From NCBI GenBank assembly GCA_003993805.1, contig RSEF01000014.1:4648509-4712508 (forward strand): DNA of 64,000 bases. Reading direction: 5' to 3'. The notes under the pieces were generated by a model. The model was not told the origin of the DNA. It worked only from the letters and a program-made list of their open reading frames with translations, and made no database searches. This document shows, piece by piece, positions 48,790 to 60,700 of this stretch. This DNA comes from Himantopus leucocephalus. Lineage: Eukaryota > Chordata > Aves > Charadriiformes > Recurvirostridae. The translations under genes and the position numbers were made by a program. The number at the start of each line of letters is the position of its first letter. Position 1 is the stretch's first letter.

Positions 48790-51700
48790 CTGAAAGGGAA
48801 ACAGAGAGAGGACCGTTACCAGCAGGACGACGGCCCGGCACAGGCCCACGCTGCCTTGGGCCCCCTCTTGCCGACGCTCCTTGGCTCTGATTACCCTCAC
48901 AACTGGGGGACCCATCATCCTTACAGCCCTGTGGCCATCAGGCCAGAGGCGAGGAAGAGGGAAGGATACCATCCTCCTCCTCCTCCCAGCGTGAGCCCCA
49001 CTCTGCTCGGACAGCCTTTGCATCCTCCCGGGGCAGGGAAGGGCTCTCGCAAGGGAGCAATGCCGCTGCATCCCTGATTCCCCCTCCATCCATCCCCTCC
49101 ATCCCCGATTCCCTCCGTCCATCCCCCCCATCCCTGATCCCCTCCATCCTTCTCCCCCATNNNNNNNNNNTCTGTGGCGTGCGATGCACCGGAGCAGCTG
49201 CACCTCGAGCAGGTTATAGTCTTATCGTGCTCCAGCCCCCAAACACCGTTCCCTCTTGCTTCCTCCACATCTCCCTTGGTTATAAGAAATCCATTGGATT
49301 AAGAGGAATCAAAAGCACCCAGACGAATTAACTTACAGCAGGATTTTTGGGAAGCATTGCCATTACTGCTGCCTGTCAACAGTGGGGGAAAATGCCCAAG
49401 CTTTTCAAAACTGATCAAAATCTTTTTAAAAATTACCAAACCTTTCAATTTCCTTGAGATCCAGATCCGGACTTTGACGGCAATTACCACCATCCTCTGT
49501 TTCTAGGAGAATGCAGCACCCGTGCCCCATTAAACTCCATTAAAGGGGATAATTAGCAGGAGACTGACAGTAATTTAGCCAGTTCATNAGAGGTTTTAAA
49601 ACTGGTGTTATTCTGTGCTGTTGTGCCACAAAGGTATCGCTAGCGGAAGGGACGCGGACCACGGCGTTAATGGGGATTGCTGGGGTGTAAATAATGTTTT
49701 ACTTCATAAAGTCTGGCTAGGACGAACAACTTATTTAGCTCTCATACCACAGCTGAATTAAGAGCTCAAATGTATAAAAGGGTGTATCTAAGAATCAATA
49801 GTGGATCACCGAAGCATTTAATCACTGTTTTACTAATCTCCCCGCACTATCTGAACTCAAACTGACTCCTCACACTAAAATCAATGGCGCTAATATACTC
49901 ATTAACGACGGCTCTTTCGGAGGAATGAAACCATCAGACTTTGAAGAACCAACTGGGGGCAGAGGAGCTGGAAGCTGCGAAGAGCGCACGGGCTCGTGCT
50001 CCAAGGCTTCCCGGGGGAGCGAGAAACTCTCTAAAAATGCCCTTACAGGGATTGCCACTGCGATCTTCTACCGAGGGTAAGCGGCTGTGACTACATGCGT
50101 AACAGCATGTCCCCGCGAGGGGACAGCTGATGCGGGGACTGAACCACGGTCCACGGACCCACAGCCGCGGCTCCTCTCCGGGGTGAGGCTCCAGACCTGG
50201 CTTCAACGCTCAGCGCTGCCCACACCGGGGGTTTCTCCACAGGCAAAGTGTCTCTGTCTCCCCGTTCTAGTTCTGCTGCCTTGCATCGCTCCGTATCTCA
50301 CGAGGCAGACACTTCCCATCGGTTCGGGGGCTATGCAAGACCTTTTGGGGCAGCTGTTGCCTCTGCATCCCACACGGCCTCTTATCTACACTCCTCACCA
50401 GCAGCCGAAGGGTTTGCCGCATCCTCCTGCCAGGCTTCCCTGCACAACCATCTCAGCCCTGACCTGCACATCTGACACTCCTGTCCCGAGACTCATTTCT
50501 CCTAAGTCTGTCAGTTCGGCTGCGATAGCTTCTGCTTGGCATCTACAGGCTCCAGACAGCCTCTCCCCAAAGGATTTTCTGAAAGACATTGAATTTCTGA
50601 CCAGGGTTTTGTCAGGCTGCCTGGAAAAGGATGTTGCTCAAAACTACTCAAAGATAGCATTTTCTTATTTTTTATGCAATTATTGAACAAATACCCGAAT
50701 GCAAAATTGCCCCTGGGATTGGAAAATGGAATTAAATCTTCCAACAAACATGAGAAAATGGATACCGACGTCTCTATTAGCAACAAAATGTTTCATGCTT
50801 AGAAACTGGTAATCTAACACCCCTCCAGGGAATTCAGAACAGTGAGAAAAAATGGTCTAAGACAGCATTAGAAAGAAAACACATACGTTCAAGTGAGACA
50901 CAAACTGGGTGTGGGGTGGGCAGGAGGGCGTCCTTGTGTCGGTCCCACCTCGGTGCCTTCACAAGCAGTTCAGGAGGTGGGAAGCAATGGCCCAGATCCC
51001 CTGTGGTTCCCAGCCACGCTGAGCCCAGCATAATCGGGCACAGCAGGTCCACCCCACGCTGAGCGCATCCTCCAAGCCGCTGGTGTGACCACAAAGCTGT
51101 ATCGACCCCTGCAAGCAGCGAGAAGGGCAGAGCCGGGACGCGTGGTGTGCCTGAGCTTCTCCCACAGGCACCAAGCTCCAGCCTGTCTTGGAGGGCTCAC
51201 AGACGGCGTGGTTCAGACCAGCTCTTCGGCAGCACTGGTTTACACCAGCCGGGCAAACTGGTGGTCCAGCACCATGCACAACACAATGACAACACACCCC
51301 CATTTCACCCGAGCGATACAAGAACTGTCCCAACGCACACGGGAACATCTCTGTCAGAGACATGGTTTAGCGGTGGACTTGGTAATGTTAGGTTAACGGC
51401 CAGTCTCGATGATCTTAAGGGTCTTTTCCAACCTAAATGAGTCTATGATTCTGTGATCTCCAGCGTCCTGCTTTCCTACAGGACACGGGATTTTCCCTGG
51501 GCTCCCTTCTCAAGCCACAACCTGGGAAACAACCGACTCCAGCTGTAACAGCCCAAGAGCTGAAAACAGCATCATCAACCAAGTTACACCACGCAGTCCA
51601 GAAGAAGGAGCGCCGTTTGACACCGTTTGACACGGTACATGAAGTACGGATGTGCAACCACACCTGGGGGCAGTTATGGTTCAGCAGAGGGGAAAAGTTG

Positions 51701-54700
51701 GCACTGGAAGTTTGGTGTCCCCAGCTTTGTTTTGTTGTAACACCAATGTGGTCATCCTAAGGAGGAACCACCTGGCCAAATCTCCCCTTTGAATTTACTG
51801 TCCAGAAGAATCAACAAATGACATCTCGGTTGCACAAGTCATTTGCGCGGCTCCTATGCTGGATTTTAACGACGGTACAATTCTCAAAGACGATATACAA
51901 CCCAAAAGCACTCATACACAACCTACAAGATGCCCACCAGCCTGCATTCCCTTCCCCTCCTCCTCCCGAGAGCACTGTTCCTTTAGAAAGGCTTACCCCA
52001 TTCTCTTCCATTCTGCATTTAATGGCCTTTGAACTTCAAAGAGAGGGGAGAAAACCCTGTTGCTTCACCATGCAGCTAAATATTAGGCAGCCACATTACT
52101 GAAGAACACCTACAAAATGCACTGCTAAAATAAACTCCTGTTTGAACTCTTCCTGTATTATTTTTCCGAGAGCTCAGAACACACTGCCCTTCTTCCCACG
52201 CAGCACTGAAGCACCTACTTCACTTTGACCATGTAAACACTCTTCTTGGAGTCAAAAGGACTAATCATGTGCTTAAAATTATGTATTTGCCTGAAGTACC
52301 TAGCTGAATCCAAGCTTTTATATTTAAAAGTTGCACGGTATAAATTGGAAACATTATTCCTGGGTGAACACTATACACACGTTGGCAGATGTATTCCGAA
52401 ATTATCTAAGAAATGAAACTATTTATTGTTAATAGAACATGTCCAATTCCAGCAGACTGCTTTGAAAATCTAAAATAAAAATGTGCACAATGTACTATAT
52501 ATGAATATGGATACCCCATGCACGCTACGTGTATTCCTCATGTACACAAAATAGCAGAGCAGAAATGCTCTAAACATAAATTGAGAATATATGAGATAAG
52601 ATTTTAATTGTGGTTTTAATAACAGCAAACTGCTGGAGCTACTTGCTTATCATTAGTCTTGAAAAGCAGCATGAAAATAATATTTTAACCTTTCATCTGT
52701 AACATAGTCTTTGCTAATAAAATTATCCCAGAGTCATCCAAGCACATAGCTGGTGTCAACTACTTAATATGCAGAATAAATTAAATGCCACTTACATATA
52801 GCAAAGAAATACCCGGCTAATTTCATGCACTTTCATGCCGGTCCTTACGCTGGTGCAGCCACACAACGAACACGGTCGAGCCCTGCGTCTCCTCTTCAAA
52901 TCCTGCCCTTCTGCAAGAACATCCTCCCATCCACTGCTCCACTAGCCCACCCCTTCGCAAGGCCACCGCCACTCTGCCCATCGCGCCGGGAGCGCTGAAA
53001 CGAGCTCTGCCACACGCGCTGCGCCTTTGCAAGTGCAAAACACACCAAACCATGCCAATAATCCTACTTCATCTTCCCGAAGCAAAAGTCACCTTGACGA
53101 GACACACACCCCTATCTCCATTTCAATCCAGCTTCGCTCCTCCCGCTACCAGAAACGAACTCACTGGTGTTTTATCTGACTTGCTGTTGGCGAACAGCCC
53201 ACGGAAGTCAACAGAGAGACTCTTGATAACTGATTTATTTCCACCGGGTATGAAAATTCTCAATATTCCCAATCAAATACAGGGAATGCCAGGAGGGATC
53301 TTTCCCAAAAGACCATACTTGCTCCTCCCACTCAGTGACACACAAGCAATAATCGATATAAAGAACATATAAACAGAGACAAAAAAATGGAGGTGCTGGA
53401 CATCCAAAAACTTATCCGCCAAAAGCGTCTTTCACTACCTGCAGAATAAGGCTCCTGCTTCTCGCTGTGAATGAATTCTTTTCGCTCGTATTTGGCTCTG
53501 ATCCACTGTTCCCGCAGCAGCCTGGAAAAAAAAAAATACAGAGAAAAGGAAATATGGTCTAAGATACACTACGGAACAATCCAGAATCATTAATTCTTCA
53601 ATAAAAATACAAGTGTGATTTAAAAGTCTTCCAAACATTGCATTGTACAGTCTGGAGCCAAGGGTCGCTTCTGCTTACTGTTGGACAACAATAAATCGTT
53701 TCCTTGTACACCCAATTTTATTGGAAACTTCTTTAATAACATTTACAAATTTAGCATAATAGCCCTGTCCCAGCCACCCAATCAGCCTCTGTACAAAATC
53801 CCCTCACTATACGAACAATTTTAAACCTAATTTCCTCAGACTACGTTCTTCAGTAAATGGGATCAGTAAACAAAAAAAAAACCCCAACAAACTGCATTCA
53901 AAAGAAAAATCTTTGCCCTGCAGCTACCAATGTGGAAGGGGAAATCGGGCATGCCTTGTGTGATCCGCGTACACGATGGTCTTTCCGCAGTCAAAGCTGC
54001 AGAGATACTGTTCCCCTGTCACGCATGGACGGCTACTCAAAAAAAAAGTGATGTGCCAGGTTAAAATTATACTTGTGACGACGAGGGGAAGCCCAGCCCA
54101 AGGATGGGTGACACCTGTGACGTGGTGAACACGGAGCTTGCTGCAGGGTGTCACACACCTCCCAAACTAGGAACAAGAGGAATTCAAGTGAGAGGTGACC
54201 TCTTCAAAATGAAAGGGACCTAGGACAGTCATGTTCCCGGCCATAGCCAACCCCGAGGAAGGAACTGGGGTGTGAAAAGTGAAAGAGCCCCAACAAGACC
54301 AGGAGAACGTGGCTGGGTGAGGACGTGAGGGCTGAGCCCTGTGGAACACAGCACCCAACCACCAGCGGGTGGTGAGGACCCACCTGGCAGAGCTCTTCCA
54401 AACTCACAGCCTGTACCGCGAAGTCTAAGAAAGAAATCCATGATGCATGGCAGGAAACACGCCTATTATGAAGTCCTTTACTTCTCGTGTTGAAAATGAT
54501 ACCAATGATTTACACACCGAGACCTTCACTTCCAAAAAGGTAAAAAAAAACCCCAAAGATTATAAATACTTTTTTGCTATTTTATTTTAGCACGAGTGCT
54601 GGAATTAATGAAGTAGTTTAGATCTAGAATATGCTGCAAATTGCTTCGAACCATTTTTAACCGCATTTTGCTGTTAATTGCCCTGGAACCTTAAATAGCC

Positions 54701-57700
54701 CAAGCAGGCAGAAATCACCCGCAGAAATAACGGCGCGTGTCACCCCAGCTTCACCGCAGGCATTTCGAAGCAGCCTACACTGACGACAGTAAAAGATCCC
54801 CCCACACTGGGCGCGCTCTGTAAAACCCCTCACCTTTCAACACATCACCCTCTCCCCCAAGGAAAAGCGTTGATATGCTTAATTACCTTCTCTTTTTTTG
54901 CTGACTGTGTAAATTTAATGCTATCTTTTCGGCAGACGCATTCTGGAAATGCTCAAAGATAAGCCTGCTAACGTTGCTGTACCTGCAGGTGATTTTCATA
55001 GGCAAACACATTCATCCAATCTGCAAGACACTATTCAACGAGAACTGTGGCTGTAATCGGTTTCCTGGCAGTAAAGGAGGAAATAATTACATATATTTTG
55101 TCCCACCCATCGTTTCACCTCCTTGGTTGGGCACCAGCCTTCTCTCACAAGGCTCAGGGAGCACCGTAGCTTCTCTGCACCCAAAACTCAACTGCGAGCT
55201 CCTCCTGTAGCAGAAATAATGCCCAACTCTGCCTTTCCCCCTTCTGTTCCTGTTTTCACGACTGATCTTTAGCTGTTACACACACATCTACAAGTTTGAC
55301 TGTGAACTCTGAAGGTGAACACCCATCTCCCTTCTGCTGTCCCCCTGTGCTGCGCTCTGGTTTGGGTACAGCCCATCTTCAGTTCATCTCAGGAGGTTCA
55401 CATGTGTTTTGTGGACGCGTTCAGGGGGGCTCCTCTGGGTTGGGCAGGATGCTCTTTCTGGATCTGATATCCACAACACGGTAGACTGCAAACGTAGAAG
55501 ACCGATGACCCAAAAGGAGGACTTAATTGCCTGTTTCTATACTTCTGCCGCTCATCAACATAGCTACCAAAATTTAATCATAAAATCAACACAGATACTT
55601 AAATTTATGACCCGTCTAGCAATTTTTCCAGCCCGGCTGCTGCAGACAAGTTGTTATCAGCGTAGCCAGACTTGGACCTTTTCAACAAGATGATTAGGGA
55701 TTTATCTAGAAGGAAGAAAACTCGCACCACCCTGGGCTCCAGCTGACTGCGGTGGACTGAGCAGGAGCTGCAGCTGTTCTGAGCCTCTGGAAGTCAGCCT
55801 TCCAGCACGGATGGTTAAATACAGTATAAATTAAGGTTCATGTGCAGCAGTGGGAAAACACTCCGGCTGTATAATGCAAATACTACACCAGACACACTCT
55901 GCTGGTCTCACGCCTTAGGGAACGCCGCTCCGCAGTGACTTATTTCCCGTGACGCTGACAGCAGCGGTGGTTCCATCTCTCCACCGCTTTTGTGCAAGAG
56001 AGCGCGGAGCGGGCAGCCGGGAGGCACCTCGCCCAAAGGGGTATCCTCAGAAGCTGCAAACTGCTCTCCATAACCTCTCCCAGCATTTGGGCCAGACCAC
56101 GAGCCGCTCCGATGGCAGCTCCCGGGGCAGACAGGACTCCGGCCGCGCCACTTACCCGGCTCACAGCAAGCACTTTTCTGACAGCTCACGTTCTTCCCCT
56201 TTCCTCATCATCACAAACCCAGGCTCTTTCAGCAATAATTTCCCAAAAACCAAGATCCACCAAGAGCAGCCCACGGTTAAGGACAACTCAGTGCAAGCCC
56301 AGTAGCTGCAGCTTCTGCTCCAGTGGTTATTTATAGAAAGCAGAACAACTCCAGCAAAAGAAACCGAAACAAAAACCCAACGAGGACAGTGAGGAGTCCA
56401 GCATCTCCCTCCAACGCAACAGAGAAGTTGAGCAGGAGTTGACCATGCTCACTGTCATGGACTGGAGGCAATCCTGCCATAAAAGGCTGCTTTTAGTTCT
56501 GGTGTTAAACCTTAGTTTCACTGGCATAGCTGGGATGAATTTAAACAGGAGTGAGAATTTGTCCTGGTATCTGTGGGATCTGAGAGCAACCGGAGGGCAG
56601 GGACCGTCCAGAGGTCCCTCAAGCCATACAGTCTTCTCCACCGTTTTCAGTGGACTTCTGACCTGATCCCCATTTCATTTTAAGTATGCCTCCAGGGGCG
56701 TTTTAAACATCGGTTGACGGGTTTTAGTTGAAATGTAATTTTCCTGAGGCGATTATGTATGTAAAATAACCCAGGGCGGACAGCACATGCCAAAGACAGG
56801 ACCCTCCATCCACACCCCACTTTGATTTCGACAGGAGTTCTGTGAGCAGAAAGGGCTGTAGCAACAGCTTCGTGGTATTTTACTGCATTTCTGGTGATGG
56901 GATAATGTAGCAAATGTGCCGTTTGTGTTTGTTAGAAAAATATAAGTGCATCATTCCTCAACTGCAGAGATGCACAGCTTTTGGGATCAAGTCCAAAAGC
57001 TTTAACAGCCCACCTAAAGTCTGGCAGGCTGCTGGTTATAGGGAATGTGTCATTTTTTGGCAATTAGAACAGAAAGGTCTTTGTAATTATGATGATAAAA
57101 ACCTGGGAGCAAAGGAAAAAAACCAAAAACCGAAAACCAAAAAACAAAAACCACACACCAAAAAGCAAAACCCTAAGGAAAAAACACATTTCCAACAGAA
57201 TAAGAGAAAATTCGTCCCCCGACTGGAACAGGACTGGGCTGCACTGGGGAGGCGGCAGGTCCAGAGGCCGACAAAGCACCGCCAACACCGAGAGGTCCAA
57301 ATCTCATTTTAGGTACTTGTTCGCTTGCCTGGCCACCCACATGAAGACAAGCGCTCTCCGTCGAAGGGCCAGAAGGCGGGTTTCAGAAGAAGCCAGAGGA
57401 GCAGTTTCATCTTGGTCCCACGCACTCAAAGCCTTTTGCTCGCAGCAAAAAAACGCCACGGGAAAAGCTGTTCAGGCAGTTTAATCTCAAACCGCGGCCG
57501 CGTGGCTTCATTGCGCTCTGTGGAGGAGTGCTGCCCAGCCAAATTTATGGTCTCCAATTTATTGTTACCCAAGCCGCGCAGCTGGGCTGGCTTTCCGAGG
57601 ACGCGCTACGGGGCACACACCACAGACGCTGCACGGCTGCTATGGCTTTGTGGAGACGTACGAGAGACAAGAAGCCCCAGCCAGAGGTGAAAGTGGCCCA

Positions 57701-60700
57701 AAAGACATCAAGCACTGTCTGCTACCACCCTCTGATTGCATCTTTGTGAGCCACCATCGAGTCCAACAAAGACAAAAGAAATGAATGTTATCCAGGAACG
57801 CCATTTCCAAACCCCAAATTTGCAGCTTCTGGAACTTGTCAGAGGTTTTTCCAGCAAAACCCAATCTGCTTTCCACAGGCAGCTCTGTGGAATGCAGCCG
57901 CGCCAAGTTTCTGTCAAACAACTGTTTTAATGAAATTTTAAGTCCGAGTCCAAGTTTTCGCTCAGACTGCAAGGAGAGCCACTGCAGCGTAGACTAAAAG
58001 CCTGTCTGGCTTCACACTCTGCCCCCGCATCTTTTCCTATCTGGTAAGTCCTCCCTGTGAGGACCTGCTTTTAAACGGCTTTGCGGAGGCATGAGACAGC
58101 CGAGGGGCTTCTTCCAGGCGCTCCGGGCTTGCAGAGCCCCGGGAGCGATGTGCCATCCACCCCCCCAAGAGCTGTGGCCAGCAGCAAGCTTCTGGAGGAG
58201 AGCAAAGAGACAGGGGTTTTGGCTATCAAGGCATAAAAATCTTGCATTACGGATTTGAAGAAGTTAAAGCTGAATTTGAGTATGCAAAATCATAACATGC
58301 TCCATTAAAATGCTAACCGGTTCCTTTTCCGTTTGGCTGTTTTACATGCATGGTCCAGTTCACCACAACGCTATTTTTCAGAATGGTTAAACGCAGATTA
58401 AAAACATGTAGGAAACAGCCTGTGTCAGTACTATCTTAACCTTGTAGCAATTTCCTTTGGAAATTAAAGGAATCGATATGAATGAACAGGCTTACGAGCT
58501 ATCAACAAAGAGAAAATGAGCGCCAAGCAGAGAAGACCCCGCAGCCGGTTGGGACTGGAGGAGCGGGCAGATCTCTCCGGCTGACGGCGGAGCGATTCTC
58601 AGGCAGAGACTTCCCGAGGGCGAGTGCCCGGTTTGAGCCACCACAGGAGGCTCCACCACTTGGGAACTGAGGAGCAGCCACTCCGAGAGGCCACCCTGCA
58701 GCTCCTCAAGCTTTACACCCGAGACACTGGGCACTTTTGAAAGCCATGGATGTAAAATCTGAAGACCTTCATTAATAAGTGGGAGCCTGAGTGAAACACG
58801 CAATTTACCCCTCTGGACATTACGCTTTAAAGAAGTTTATAGATAAAATACCAGCAAAAGGAGGTGACAGAGGAGGAGGAGATCAGGTGAGAATTCTGCA
58901 TCCTTGGCCATCATCATGCCCCGTGCGTGGGAGGGGAGGGGGCGCGCCTGACCTTCAGACACCACAGCGAGGTGGTGGGCTTGGTAGNGAGGGGAGGGGG
59001 CGTGCCTGACCTTCAGACACCCCAGCGAGGTGGTGGGCTTGGGATCTCCTCTACCAAATGAACCAAACTTTAAACAATAAAGTAAGAAAAAAAAAAATTC
59101 CAGGGATTTACAAGGCAATTTTCCCTTCGCACATTTTAATCGTACCATGATACAACGAGCCACTTCTGCTAATAACTGTTCTTCTTCAGATGACTACATA
59201 GATGACTCCTCAAGATGTGAACCTCACGGGGATACATCCTCTCTCTGACTGATGTCTCATCTCGTTCCAGATAAGACAACCACCCAGTACAACCCACGCT
59301 GTTTCATCCTGCCCCATTTTTCCTACCGAGGTACTCAAATGTGCTGGCAGTCAGCACACTGAAGTGTTCTGCATAAGGAGCAGATGTAGCTCCCACTTAT
59401 CCAAGCACGGAGAGAGGAGCGGAGCAGCGCATGGCAGCTCATACACAGTTCCACAGAACGATGCTCTGTGTTCCCAAACCAAGCAAAAAGGCAACAGAAA
59501 ATGACATTAAGTATTGGGCAGGGACACGGATGTACCTCCAGTACTGCAAAAGCCCAGCAAGAGCTGGTCTCCACCTTCTTCTATCAGTTTCAGCCAAGCA
59601 TATGGCTGAACAAAGCCTTTTTCCTTGGCTTTCGCTCAGAAGCGATGCTACCCCTGTTGCTCACTGGTCACTCAAAACTCACTGCTTGCAGCGTACCTGC
59701 CCCAGAAAAGGCAGGTTTATAGCTCTCAGACTGCTGCCATGGTGCACAAAGCTGGGCCGAGACCACTCGTGACCATCCAAAGAGGGTTTTTGTGGTTTAA
59801 GTTCCTCACCCAAGGCTCTTTGGGCCAACGCTGCCACGGTGTAGGAACATCCCAGAGTCTGGGATTCGTTTCAGCCTCAGGGACTCCCCGGTGGCACAGG
59901 CGTTGGCTGCTCGGCTCGCCGCTCCTGATGCACGGGCCAAGCTGCTGGCAGACAGAAGATGAGAGGAGAGGACAGAAGAGGATTTTTTTTTTTGTCGGCT
60001 GGGTGGTTTTTTTGCCTATGCACAGCTGGTAGATTTTCCCTGGGCAATTCCAGAGCACCCCTCCAACTTCTCTAACCTTCGCCAAGTGCCTGACAGAGCC
60101 AGGAAGCCACAGAGGGGTTTCTGGAGGACGCAGAAGCCAGATGCAGCAGGCAAACACCACCTATTTCCCAAGGAGTCAACCACAACATCGTAGGCAAGAA
60201 GCAAACAGGACAAGCTGGGGCTGCAGCACTCCTTCCCTCTTGCTCGGAACGATGCAATTCTTCAAGCAACCATAGCAGAGAGGGTTTCCAGAAGTAGCAT
60301 TATAAAATTAAGAAGCTTCAAATGAACCCACAGCCTGTCCTTATTACAGCTCCCACAAAGCCTGCCCAGCCACTGCAGCCGGCCAGCGCGGGTTGTCGTG
60401 ATGAGGAGCACCAAAACCTCCTGCTGCTGCAGAAGGTGGGTCGGCACACAACGGCACGGTGCCAGCGCTGGATGGAGGTGCCAGCGCTGGATGGAGGTGC
60501 CATCCACCGCGGTGCTACCCAGGGCTGCGCGCTGGGAACAACTCACGCTACTGCGGTGAGTGGACTGCAGCGAGGCAGGGAGAAAGATAAATACGTACCC
60601 CTCTAAAAAGCAGCGCTCCCCTCGTTCAGTGTGTATCTGTTGAAAGGCACAGAGAGCCTCTCACTAGAGGAAGAAAGAGACAACCGGGCACACCATCCTC

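Noticed and set aside
49299..49493. Minus-strand frame considered as a candidate ADAP1 PH exon
   Set aside because: The translation shows no PH-domain signature and does not continue the phase or sequence expected after the exon at 53439-53521.
50087..50686. 199-residue plus-strand open frame inside ADAP1 intronic sequence
   Set aside because: It starts at GTG, has no recognisable domain and no splice or poly(A) context. A 600-nt open stretch can occur by chance in sequence of this composition. Conservation between birds would be needed to revive it.
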